DNA of 33,307 nucleotides, from the NCBI GenBank assembly GCA_947588325.1, contig CANPYH010000002.1, forward strand, positions 1 through 33,307, written 5' to 3'. Shown here one piece after another: positions 8,785 to 15,828 of the stretch. Under the pieces are notes generated by a model. The model made no database searches. It saw only the letters and a list, made by a program, of their open reading frames with translations, and was not told the origin of the DNA. The position numbers were made by a program, and so were the translations under genes. The stretch's first letter is position 1. Each line of letters begins with the position of its first letter. This stretch comes from an uncultured Clostridia bacterium (GTDB lineage Bacteria > Bacillota > Clostridia > Christensenellales > Pumilibacteraceae).

Positions 8785-9399
8785 TTATAATAACTTACTT
8801 ACAGCAGACCTAATCAGCTTTGCCGTCTCTTCGGGTTCTTCCTTGCTCTCGATTACCGCGACGGACTGCTCGTCGGAGAGCAGATTAAACGCCTCGAAGT
8901 ATTTGGCGCGGACTTTTTCGAGGGTGGCGAGTTCCTCGTACCGCTCGCGGTTGGCACGACGGGAGAGCCTGCCGAAGGCACGGGCGGGGTCGAGATCGAT
9001 GTAGATGTTTAAGTCGGGCTTGAGCGTTTCGGCGGCGGCACGGTTTATCTCAATAACCCACTTGAGCGGGAGCTGCGTGCCCTGATAGGCATAGGACGAG
9101 AACAGGTATCTGTCCGTTATTACCCAATACCCTTCCTCTAACTTACCGAGTATGCCGTCCGTCGCGTTCCGTAAGTGGTCCACTCTGTCCGCAGCACAAA
9201 GTAACGCTATCGTCGCGTCATCAGTCGCTACCCTGCCCGTCATACATGAGTGTACCAACGCACCCATCGGACTGTCCGTCGGCTCCCGCGTAATGTATAC
9301 CCGCTTGCCCTCGCCCTCAAGGTATTTCTGTAACAACTTCATTTGCGTGCTCTTGCCACTGCCGTCTATCCCTTCAAACGCTATAAATTTTCCTTTCAT
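8785..9399 (-). CDS. tmk: Thymidylate kinase (dTMP kinase)
   Basis: A 204-residue cytosolic enzyme that phosphorylates dTMP to dTDP with ATP, required for dTTP synthesis. The P-loop GIDGSGKST is at residues 10-18, TREPTDSPMG (37-46) is the substrate-side TREP motif, DRY is at 96-98 in ITDRYLFSSYAYQG, and the LID-type arginine-rich segment RLSRRANRERYE follows IDLDP. Length is normal for the family. The ATG has no recognisable Shine-Dalgarno: GCAAAGCACACGCAC precedes it, and a 46-bp family C palindrome begins 13 bp upstream. No promoter is visible between tmk and the sensor kinase about 480 bp upstream; the gap is mostly repeats, so its native leader may have been disrupted or it may be read through from the kinase operon. 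Confidence 0.95.
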   Translation of the reverse strand: MKGKFIAFEGIDGSGKSTQMKLLQKYLEGEGKRVYITREPTDSPMGALVHSCMTGRVATDDATIALLCAADRVDHLRNATDGILGKLEEGYWVITDRYLFSSYAYQGTQLPLKWVIEINRAAAETLKPDLNIYIDLDPARAFGRLSRRANRERYEELATLEKVRAKYFEAFNLLSDEQSVAVIESKEEPEETAKLIRSAVSKLL

Positions 9400-9411
9400 G
9401 TGCGTGTGCTT

Positions 9412-9457
9412 TGCAGGGGGAAAACCTTTTTGTGTACAAAAAGGTTTTCCCCCTGCA
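9412..9457. repeat. Family C palindrome, copy 1 (22-bp perfect stem)
   Basis: The arm TGCAGGGGGAAAACC plus TTTTTGT, a GT spacer and the exact complement, followed by ACCCCCTTTCC and an A-rich tail. The layout GGGGG-AA-CC-TTTGT-2 nt-ACAAA-GG-TT-CCCCC recurs at 9507-9548 and 25203-25250 with different stem bases. Confidence 0.75.
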
Positions 9458-9506
9458 CCCCCTTTCCAAAAAACTGTAAATCTTTTTATTTTTATTGTAA
9501 GTGTTT

Positions 9507-9548
9507 GCGGGGGGAACCCCCTTTGTGTACAAAGGGGGTTCCCCCCGC
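9507..9548. repeat. Family C palindrome, copy 2 (20-bp perfect stem)
   Basis: The arm GCGGGGGGAACCCCC plus TTTGT, a GT spacer and the exact complement, with tail TCCCCCTTCCCC and a run ending AAATCTTTTTTAG. It is in tandem with copy 1 at a 95-bp period; tails align (CCCCTTTCC.AAAAACT.AAATCTTTTT). Where stem bases differ from copy 1, both arms change together. Confidence 0.75.
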
Positions 9549-9636
9549 TCCCCCTTCCCCTAAAAACTAAAAATCTTTTTTAGTTTTTGGTTATGGGAGT
9601 TGTACACTCTTGAATAACTAACTTTTTATGGAGCTT

Positions 9637-9690
9637 TACAATCCCCTCAGGCGGCTTCGCCGCCAGCCCCCCTTGCTAAGGGCGGCCACC
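9637..9690. repeat. Family A repeat, solitary end
   Basis: It reads TACAATCCCCTCAG, hairpin GGCGGC-TTC-GCCGCC, CAGCCCCCC, TTGCTAAGGGCGGCCACC. It lies about 60 bp before a family B element, matching the order at 712-987. Confidence 0.75.
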
Positions 9691-9751
9691 CCTTGTCCCC
9701 AACTATTCGGGTAAATAATTACTTAAAATGTATCTTCTTGCACAACCCCCA

Positions 9752-9891
9752 TAACGAACCGAGTTTTGGAAGGCACAGAGTGCCGCTCAGACGTGCGAGA
9801 GAGGTTATTTCGACACAGGAGTTTACTAAAAACGTAAATGACTGTGTCGAAATGTTCTCGGCTCGCGCGTATCAGCGGTGCTATGTGACTT
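9752..9891 (+). repeat. Family B stem-loop element, copy 2
   Basis: Starts near CATAACGAACCGAG. Outer arms GTGCCGCTCAGACGTGCGAG and CTCGCGCGTATCAGCGGTGC pair with a few mismatches; the inner stem TTTCGACACAG/CTGTGTCGAAA is capped by the conserved loop as in copy 1. One base is missing after CTGTGTCGAAA relative to copy 1, so the element is not maintained as protein coding. Its far end CTATGTGACTTC includes the stop codon of the sensor kinase on the other strand. Confidence 0.75.
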
Positions 9892-11449
9892 CCAACGGTA
9901 AAGTGAACCAGAAAGTACTGCCAACATTCTTCTCACTTGCCACTCCGTATGTGACGCCGTGGAGATCTAAGATCGACTTGACTATGGAGAGGCCGAGGCC
10001 GCTGCCGATGACGTTGCGCTTGTCCTGCGCGAGGCGGTAATACTTCTCCCAGACGGTGGCAAGCTCCTCTTCGGTCATGCCTTTGCCGGTGTCGGAGATC
10101 TCGACGCGGGCGAGGTTGCCGTCGGCGTAGCAGCGGACTTTGACCTTCTTGTCGGCGCCCGTGTAGTTCATGGCGTTGCCGATGAGGTTGTATATTACGC
10201 GGTCGATGCGCTCGCTATCCGCGCGAACGGACAGTTCCTTGGGCACGTCGAGGTCGAAGTCGTAACCCTTGGTCTCTTCCATTATGCGGAAGCGCCCAAC
10301 GGTCTCGCGGAGACGGACGGAGATGTCGAATACGCTGTAGTTAAGCTCGATTATGCCGCTTTCGAGCTTGGACAACTCCACCACTTCGCCGATAAGCGCG
10401 GTTAGCCTGTCCGTCTCGTCGATAATTATCTGTGCCTGTCTGGCGCACTTCTCCTTGTTTCCGCCCGAAATGTCGCGAATCATCTCGCTGTACGCGCGTA
10501 TCATGGTCAGCGGCGTTTTCATGTCGTGCGAGACGTTGGCGAGCAGGTCGCGGCGGAACCTGTTATTATTCTCCACGTCCTCAAACGCCTTGTTAATCGC
10601 CGAGGACAGCTCGTTTATCTCCGTAATGCGGGTGTCCGTCGCGAGGGGTTCGCGCTTCCCGCCGCCCGCGCCGCCGACGACTTTTTGCGTCAGAGTGCGT
10701 ATGGGCCGCGCCGCCACGCTCGAGGCAAAGAACGCCACGACGACGGCTATTACGAGGAAGGCGCCGCTTATTATCAGCAGCTGATATCCGATAGTGTTCT
10801 GCGCCGAAGTGAAGGCGGGGAGGGTTGCGGACATGTATATATAGTACGGCTCGGAGTTATGGACGAGCCTGATACCGTAAACGACCAGTGCGTCGTCGGT
10901 AAAGCCCGCGTCCACGGTGTTAAACACCCGCCCCTCGGCGTAAGACGTACCGAGACTTTGCATGTAGTATGACAGCATTCTGCCCTCGGGAGCCGTCGCC
11001 GCCGTACCCGTTACCGAGGACTGCGCCTGCAATACTTCGGTGGTATACCCGCCGCTTTCGCTGATATCGACGGAGAATACCACGATATTGACCTGGTGGG
11101 CGCGGGCAAAGGAATTGACGTACCCGAGCGGGTCGCTCCCGCTCTCGATCAGGTCTGTATAAGAGGCGGAAAACTCCCGACCTTCCTTCATCAGCTCGTT
11201 TTGCGCGTTGGCGGTGTAGGAAGCGGAGTAGAAAATAAACTCGTATACCCACAATATCGCAAGCATCACGACGGTCATGAGTATGAATATTATCCACAGG
11301 TTGAAGCGAATGGACTTAAACCACCTGCCTCCGCGGCTTATCGGCTTAATCTCGGGGCGCTGCGCCGTTTTTTCGTTCGGCAAAAATACAAGCTCGTGCT
11401 TGCCCCCCGTCTCGCCCTTTTCGGGCGCCTTGTTAGCCTCGTCGCTCAC
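9881..11449 (-). CDS. Membrane sensor histidine kinase (OmpR-partner type)
   Basis: A 522-residue two-component kinase. Two membrane helices (about 51-73 and 221-243) bracket a roughly 145-residue extracytoplasmic sensor domain of no recognised type. HAMP-like linker (ARPIRTLTQKV), HisKA with the H-box VSHDMKTPLT (phospho-accepting His308), then HATPase: N-box NLIGNAMNYT (421-430), G1 DTGKGM (453-458), G2 GSGLGLSIV (482-490). The start is GTG with AAGGGG about 8 nt upstream. It follows the response regulator by 19 nt, so they form an operon and a cognate pair. The signal sensed is unknown. Oddity: the last codons GAA GTC ACA TAG fall in family B sequence, so a repeat probably reset the C-terminus. 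Confidence 0.93.
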   Translation of the reverse strand: MSDEANKAPEKGETGGKHELVFLPNEKTAQRPEIKPISRGGRWFKSIRFNLWIIFILMTVVMLAILWVYEFIFYSASYTANAQNELMKEGREFSASYTDLIESGSDPLGYVNSFARAHQVNIVVFSVDISESGGYTTEVLQAQSSVTGTAATAPEGRMLSYYMQSLGTSYAEGRVFNTVDAGFTDDALVVYGIRLVHNSEPYYIYMSATLPAFTSAQNTIGYQLLIISGAFLVIAVVVAFFASSVAARPIRTLTQKVVGGAGGGKREPLATDTRITEINELSSAINKAFEDVENNNRFRRDLLANVSHDMKTPLTMIRAYSEMIRDISGGNKEKCARQAQIIIDETDRLTALIGEVVELSKLESGIIELNYSVFDISVRLRETVGRFRIMEETKGYDFDLDVPKELSVRADSERIDRVIYNLIGNAMNYTGADKKVKVRCYADGNLARVEISDTGKGMTEEELATVWEKYYRLAQDKRNVIGSGLGLSIVKSILDLHGVTYGVASEKNVGSTFWFTLPLEVT

Positions 11450-11468
11450 CCCGCTTTCCCCTTCCGCG

Positions 11469-12128
11469 TCAGAGTACCAGCTTGTAACCGACGCCGCGAA
11501 GCGTCATGATCTTGTCTCTGTACGGGCCGAGATTGGCGCGTAACATCTTAATGTGCGTGTCGACGGTGCGATCCTCGCCATAGAAATCATAGCCCCAGAC
11601 GTCGGCAAGCAATTGCTCGCGGGGTATGGCTATGCCCTCGTTCTTAACCAGATAGAACAGCAGGTCGTATTCGCGGGGGGTGAGAAAGACCTTCTTCCCG
11701 TCCACGCAAACGCTCCTGCCCATTATGTCTATTTCCAGCCCGTCGGATACTATCTTCTTGGGAGCGGTCTTGCCGCGGCGAAGTACCGCGCTTATACGCG
11801 CAACTACCTCTTTGGGCGAGAAGGGCTTGGTAACATAGTCGTCTATCCCGATCTCGAACCCGAAAAGTTTGTCGTACTCCTCGCTCCTCGCCGAAAGCAT
11901 GATGACGGGAACGTCTTTGTCCTTCTTAATCTCCTTGACGGCGCTGTAACCGTCGAGTTTGGGCATCATAACGTCCATGATTATGAGGTCGTAGTCCGTC
12001 TCTTTCGCCTTCTTTATGGCGTCCATTCCGTCTACCGCCTCGCCCACTTCGTAATCGTCCAACTCGAGATATTCGCGGAGTACTTCGCGTATACCCGGTT
12101 CGTCGTCCACTATAAGGATCTTCGGCAT
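11469..12128 (-). CDS. OmpR/PhoB-family response regulator
   Basis: Receiver domain with acidic pocket VDDE (7-10), phospho-acceptor Asp52 in IIMDVMMPKLDG and the conserved Lys101 in YVTKPF. The C-terminal winged helix is of OmpR type: LTPREYDLLFYLVKN, VWGYDFYGEDRTVDTHIKMLRANLG and LRGVGYKLVL. It should bind DNA when phosphorylated by the kinase encoded just downstream. I take the ATG at 12128 (MPKILIVDDE, 219 residues) rather than 12158, because GGAGGAGATAT sits directly before it and receivers normally begin there. Resembles PhoP/WalR-like regulators; targets unknown. Confidence 0.93.
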   Translation of the reverse strand: MPKILIVDDEPGIREVLREYLELDDYEVGEAVDGMDAIKKAKETDYDLIIMDVMMPKLDGYSAVKEIKKDKDVPVIMLSARSEEYDKLFGFEIGIDDYVTKPFSPKEVVARISAVLRRGKTAPKKIVSDGLEIDIMGRSVCVDGKKVFLTPREYDLLFYLVKNEGIAIPREQLLADVWGYDFYGEDRTVDTHIKMLRANLGPYRDKIMTLRGVGYKLVL

Positions 12129-12187
12129 ATATCTCCTCCTTCGGCTCTCCCCGCTCACGGGAAGGCCCGTCTCTCTTTTCTTTATAG

Positions 12188-12193
12188 ATTATA
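12188..12193 (-). promoter_or_regulatory. Candidate -10 box for the two-component operon
   Basis: TATAAT on the minus strand, about 60 nt before the regulator start. The matching -35 (ACGACA at 17 nt) is poor, so this promoter may need an activator. The gene upstream on the same strand ends at 12253 with no clear terminator. Confidence 0.4.
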
Positions 12194-12252
12194 CTGCTTG
12201 TTTATAAATATGTCGTAAACTATTTAACCTTTTTCGTCATTATCCCGCCGCC

Positions 12253-13248
12253 CTACACCGCGCCCGCGAGCGCCTGTATCATCGTGACCAGATATCCCAC
12301 CGCAAGGGCAAAGGCGACCAGCCCGCCGAGTATGGCGAAGTTATTGCCCAAACGCTTGTTCTCTTTGAACAGCACGGCTATTCCCAACCCCGCATTGACG
12401 GCAAGCCCCGCCACCGCCGCGCCGAGGGAGAGGGATCCCCCGATAAACAACTCGCTTATCATGACGCTCGCCGCGCAATTGGGTATCAGCCCGATAAGTA
12501 CGGCGGCAAGCGGTTGGAGCCAGACGTACGCCGACATGAAGGCGTTGAAGTTCGCCTCGCCCACCCCGAAAATAAGGGAGCCGAGCGCGAAGTTAACAAT
12601 AAACACAAAGAGCGTCATCGTCGCCGTGTGAATGAGCGGGTGCTTGAAGTATACGTCGAATATCCGCCTCGCCTTGCTCCGCTCCTTTCCCTGCCCGCGC
12701 TCGTGATCGTCGCCGTGCTCGTGGTCGTCGCGGTCGGCTTCGTGATGATGTTCGGCGTTATCCTCGTCATGGTCGAGGGAGTGCCCGCAGCAGCCGTGGC
12801 CGAAGGAGTGCTCGAGTTCCTTTTTGTCGGCGTTAAGCTCCCGCCGCCTGCCGAATATGAGGTTGAGCAGATATCCCGCGGCAAGCGCCATAACGATCTT
12901 TATCCCGATAATCTCGAGCAGTCCTATCCACACCGACGGATCGGTTATAGCCGAGCCGAAGAGTATGGGGATTGCTTCGTCGCTGGTGGCGATAAACACG
13001 GCGACGAGGGTTCCGACATAGATATACCTGCCCGCATACAGTTCGCTTGCGACGACGGAGAACCCGCATTGCGGCAAAAGCCCGACGCCCGTACCTATCA
13101 GCGGAGCGCACTTGCCTTTCAGCACCTTGCCCGTTTTGAGCTTGTCGAGTTGTTTCGCCTCGAAAAGCCCTATGAGAAGATGCACGCCGAGCAGCCAAGG
13201 GATAAGCAGCGCGGTATCTTTTAACGATTCGAGGAAAACGTTTAACAT
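12253..13248 (-). CDS. Predicted multi-TM heavy-metal exporter (ArsP_2-like, 'putative manganese transporter')
   Basis: A 331-residue integral membrane protein with two related halves. Each has a helix pair with a Cys near Pro: GTGVGLLPQCGFSVVASELYAGRYI (52-76) and LIGLIPNCAASVMISELFIGG in the second half, indicating internal duplication. The halves are joined by a cytosolic His/Asp/Glu-rich loop (FGHGCCGHSLDHDEDNAEHHHE...HEHGDDHERG) typical of metal binding. It fits the family annotated as arsenic efflux or putative manganese transporter. The transported ion is not shown by the sequence; the His-rich loop suggests a divalent cation. A consensus promoter ends 14 nt before the ATG with no Shine-Dalgarno, so the mRNA is probably nearly leaderless. 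Confidence 0.75.
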   Translation of the reverse strand: MLNVFLESLKDTALLIPWLLGVHLLIGLFEAKQLDKLKTGKVLKGKCAPLIGTGVGLLPQCGFSVVASELYAGRYIYVGTLVAVFIATSDEAIPILFGSAITDPSVWIGLLEIIGIKIVMALAAGYLLNLIFGRRRELNADKKELEHSFGHGCCGHSLDHDEDNAEHHHEADRDDHEHGDDHERGQGKERSKARRIFDVYFKHPLIHTATMTLFVFIVNFALGSLIFGVGEANFNAFMSAYVWLQPLAAVLIGLIPNCAASVMISELFIGGSLSLGAAVAGLAVNAGLGIAVLFKENKRLGNNFAILGGLVAFALAVGYLVTMIQALAGAV

Positions 13249-13262
13249 TATTCGTGTTATTT

Positions 13263-13291
13263 ATTTTAATATATTTATCCGCTTATGTCAA
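13263..13291 (-). promoter_or_regulatory. Sigma-A promoter of the metal exporter gene, near-leaderless
   Basis: On the minus strand TTGACA (13291-13286), 17-nt spacer, TAAAAT (13268-13263). The expected start is near 13256, only about 8 nt before the ATG at 13248. No purine-rich ribosome site lies between. Confidence 0.7.
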
Positions 13292-13363
13292 GAATATAAC
13301 GGTCGGTGATTATTTGGTGTTTAACCTGCGTAAGTATTGTGGAAACGCATTTGCAAAAAAATG

Positions 13364-13392
13364 TTTACATTGCGAGGAAAAAGTGATAATAT
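13364..13392 (+). promoter_or_regulatory. Promoter of the M3-like peptidase lipoprotein
   Basis: TTTACA (13364-13369), 17-nt spacer, TAATAT (13387-13392) with an extended -10 TG at the right place (TGATAATAT). The leader is about 65 nt and ends in AAAGGAG before the ATG at 13463. It is divergent from the metal exporter promoter. Confidence 0.65.
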
Positions 13393-13462
13393 TATTGTAT
13401 AAGGGCGTCGGGCGCCTACGCTGTTTTGCGGCGAGGTTTCGCTTTTGCCAAAGGAGAAACAC

Positions 13463-15154
13463 ATGAAGGGAAAGAAAGCAATTAAAGGAGTGCTTGCCGC
13501 GATTTTTGCGGCGATACTCGCGCTTATATGCGTTTTCGCGACGGCTTGCGACACGGTCAACTACCAAGGGCAGGTGGCGCGGTTCAAGCCCTATGATTAC
13601 AGCAGAATGGAGAGGGCGTACGAGCGGGCGGAGAGCGCCATTGCCGATGGCCGCGATCCGTTTGCCATGGTTATGAGGATTAACGACGTCACGAACGAGC
13701 TTAACGACATATTGTCGAACTATATCATAACCAATATCGAGTATCACAAGGACAATCGGGGGCCGTTCGCCGAGCAGTACCAACTGCACCGCGGATATTA
13801 CGACGACGCATATACCAAGTATATCACGGTGCTTCACGACGCAATGGCGTCCCCTCTCGGCGAGGATCTCTTCGAAGGTTGGTCGAAAGAGGATATCGAT
13901 ATGGTGGAAGAGCAATATGCCCGCCGTCGGGACAGCCGCTATCTCGAGCTGCAATCACAGCTTACCGAGCTTCAGATGCAATACGACTCCCTCGCCGTTG
14001 AAACGACGGCGACTTACGCCAACGCGGCGCAGGCAATATTGCTTAAAATCGTAGACGTCAATAACTCCCTTGCCGAGCTTGCGGGTTATTCCTCCTATGT
14101 CAACTATGCTTACGCCGACTATGGTCGCACATACGTTTTCGACGAGGCGGTCAATCTTTCCGCCTATATTAAGGAGTACATTTCGCCCATACTCGACGGT
14201 ATTGCCGAGGTGCGTAGCCGCGAGAAAGCGGCGGTGTCCGATAAACTCTCCGAGGACGCGAAGTACGGCAACGAGATCGAGAGGTGCGGATCTTATATAC
14301 GCGACTACACCAAGGAGATCGGGCAGTATATGGTCAATGCGTACAACTTCATGCGGGACAACGACTTGCATTACTCGGCGACGAAGCGGGATAATCCCAA
14401 CGGGACGCGGGGAGCGTTCACTACCTACCTTTACGGCAGCAACGCGCCCTATGTCTATCAATATTGCGACGGCGGCTACCGTGATCTTCTGACGTATATA
14501 CACGAGTTCGGGCACTTCACCTCCTTCTATAACAACGGGTCGTCGGGCGGCTCCGAACTCGACGTTGCCGAGATACAGTCGCAGGCGAACGAGATGTTGT
14601 TCCTGCCCTATCTTTCGAAGATATACGGCGAGGAAGTCGGAGCCTATCTCGAGTGCGATCAGATCTATAACATACTGACTTCGGCGGTGATTATGGGCTG
14701 TCTGTTCGACGAGTTTCAGCGGGATATCTACGCCGCGCCCGAGAATTACACCCAATCGGGGGCTATGACCGCCCACTTCGACGAGCTGGTCACGGAGTAC
14801 GGCGCTACAAGTATCGCGGAGACCTGGGATAACCCCGAGGAGTTCAAGTATTGGTGGGCGCAGGTTTCCCACACCTTCGACACTCCCTTCTATTATATCA
14901 GCTACGCTGTTTCCGCCGTGCCCGCTCTGGTAATATACGAGTATGCCAACACGCCGTCGGTGGGGCGCGATATCGCCATCGGGAAATATAAAGACATTCA
15001 GGCGCACGGTCATTCGGGCGTTGGCGGAAAGAATCTGTTGGATTTGCTGAAGTACACGGGAGTAGGCTCCCCCTTCGAAGAGACTACTATCAAAGATCTT
15101 GCGAACTTCTTAAATAACAGGTTTTCCCCTACCTCTCTTGCCGCCGCGGCGTAA
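13463..15154 (+). CDS. M3-family-like zinc metallopeptidase, lipoprotein
   Basis: A 563-residue protein with a type II signal peptide (hydrophobic 9-25, lipobox FATAC, Cys29). The zinc motif HEFGH is at about 347-351 in TYIHEFGHFTSFY, followed about 25 residues later by SELDVAEIQSQANEM, where a glutamate gives the third ligand as in M3 oligopeptidases (thimet/PepF type). A tyrosine-rich C-terminal part (YYISYAVSAVPAL) also fits. M3 enzymes cut short peptides inside a closed channel and are usually cytosolic; a lipid-anchored form would process peptides outside the membrane. I prefer the ATG at 13463 over 13445 because AAAGGAG lies 6 nt before it and the signal peptide starts there (MKGKK). 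It runs against the general minus-strand direction. Confidence 0.82.
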   Translation: MKGKKAIKGVLAAIFAAILALICVFATACDTVNYQGQVARFKPYDYSRMERAYERAESAIADGRDPFAMVMRINDVTNELNDILSNYIITNIEYHKDNRGPFAEQYQLHRGYYDDAYTKYITVLHDAMASPLGEDLFEGWSKEDIDMVEEQYARRRDSRYLELQSQLTELQMQYDSLAVETTATYANAAQAILLKIVDVNNSLAELAGYSSYVNYAYADYGRTYVFDEAVNLSAYIKEYISPILDGIAEVRSREKAAVSDKLSEDAKYGNEIERCGSYIRDYTKEIGQYMVNAYNFMRDNDLHYSATKRDNPNGTRGAFTTYLYGSNAPYVYQYCDGGYRDLLTYIHEFGHFTSFYNNGSSGGSELDVAEIQSQANEMLFLPYLSKIYGEEVGAYLECDQIYNILTSAVIMGCLFDEFQRDIYAAPENYTQSGAMTAHFDELVTEYGATSIAETWDNPEEFKYWWAQVSHTFDTPFYYISYAVSAVPALVIYEYANTPSVGRDIAIGKYKDIQAHGHSGVGGKNLLDLLKYTGVGSPFEETTIKDLANFLNNRFSPTSLAAAA

Positions 15155-15206
15155 TATGCGGGGGGCAAGCGCGGGGATTTACGCGGAAGTCGGATAAAAC
15201 ACAAAG

Positions 15207-15240
15207 GCGGTCGGGAGTTGTTCCGACCGCCTTTGCTTTT
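15207..15240. terminator. Bidirectional terminator between convergent genes
   Basis: GGCGGTCGG, a 7-nt loop and CCGACCGCC, followed by TTTGCTTTT on the plus strand and preceded by ACACAAA (TTTGTGT on the minus strand). It lies between the plus-strand peptidase stop (15154) and the minus-strand flavin reductase stop (15256). Confidence 0.8.
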
Positions 15241-15255
15241 ACCTTGCGATTTTTA

Positions 15256-15750
15256 TTATTTCTTTTCGAAGGAGCTTCTCACTATCTCGCCGAAGAAGAG
15301 GGTGTGATATTCCCGTCCGACGTACATATCCCGCGCTATTGTGGCGTTGAGTTTGCTCGAGCGCATTTCGGACGTGCATATTACCTTGCACTCAATCTGC
15401 ACGGCGCACTGGCTTATTCCCACAGAATGGACGAGCTTGGCGGGGACGGGATCGAACCCGAACTCCTTGAACTTATCCACGTCGTGGCCCGAGATTTTGG
15501 AGCACTTCTGAAGCGCCGCCATCATGTCGGGGGTGGGGATATTTATAACGAAACTCTTATACTTGCTTATGAGTTCGTGCGAATATTTCTTCTTGCGGAC
15601 GGGGAGAACGAAAACGTCCCTGTTCCACATTCTGCCCACGGTGCCCCAGGAAGTATTCATAATGTTTATTTCGTCACCGCTGCCGCAGGTCACGAACAGT
15701 CCGCCCATTTTAAGGGCATTCATTACCATGTTTCTCTGTCTGTCAGTCAT
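15256..15750 (-). CDS. Flavin reductase-like domain protein
   Basis: A 164-residue protein with the FMN-binding split-barrel fold of the flavin reductase-like family: N-terminal TCGSGDEINIMNTSWGTVGRMWNRDVFVLPVRKKKYSHELI (flavin-contacting strand and loop), SFVINIP, a GHDVDKFKEFGFDPVPA segment, then IECKVICTSEM and a GREYHTLFFGEIV strand. Such proteins bind FMN and usually reduce flavin or small substrates with NAD(P)H; the substrate cannot be told. It has its own promoter and the ribosome site GAGAGGA. The gene upstream on the same strand (GH128) ends about 80 bp before its start. Confidence 0.8.
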   Translation of the reverse strand: MTDRQRNMVMNALKMGGLFVTCGSGDEINIMNTSWGTVGRMWNRDVFVLPVRKKKYSHELISKYKSFVINIPTPDMMAALQKCSKISGHDVDKFKEFGFDPVPAKLVHSVGISQCAVQIECKVICTSEMRSSKLNATIARDMYVGREYHTLFFGEIVRSSFEKK

Positions 15751-15773
15751 TCAATTTTCCTCTCTCGCCTTAA

Positions 15774-15802
15774 ATTTTACCACTATGGAGTACTTTTGTC
15801 AA
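15774..15802 (-). promoter_or_regulatory. Sigma-A promoter of the flavin reductase gene
   Basis: On the minus strand TTGACA (15802-15797), 17-nt spacer, TAAAAT (15779-15774). This leaves a short leader with GAGAGGA before the ATG at 15750. Confidence 0.75.
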
Positions 15803-15828
15803 TCCCATACGGTATATTTCAAGGCGTT

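Larger units (their letters stand above)
9400..9880. other. Repeat-filled interval between tmk and the sensor kinase
   Basis: In 480 bp there are two family C palindromes (9412-9457, 9507-9548), a solitary family A end (9637-9690) and most of a family B element (9752-9891). Nothing here looks coding, and no recognisable promoter is left for tmk. Confidence 0.75.

Noticed and set aside
13249-13462. Metal-sensing riboswitch (yybP-ykoY type) before the metal exporter
   Set aside because: The promoter lies only 14 nt before the start codon, leaving no room for a leader aptamer.
13310-15013. Long minus-strand ORFs opposite the M3-like lipoprotein
   Set aside because: Shadows of the plus-strand gene, which has a signal peptide, HEFGH, ribosome site and promoter.
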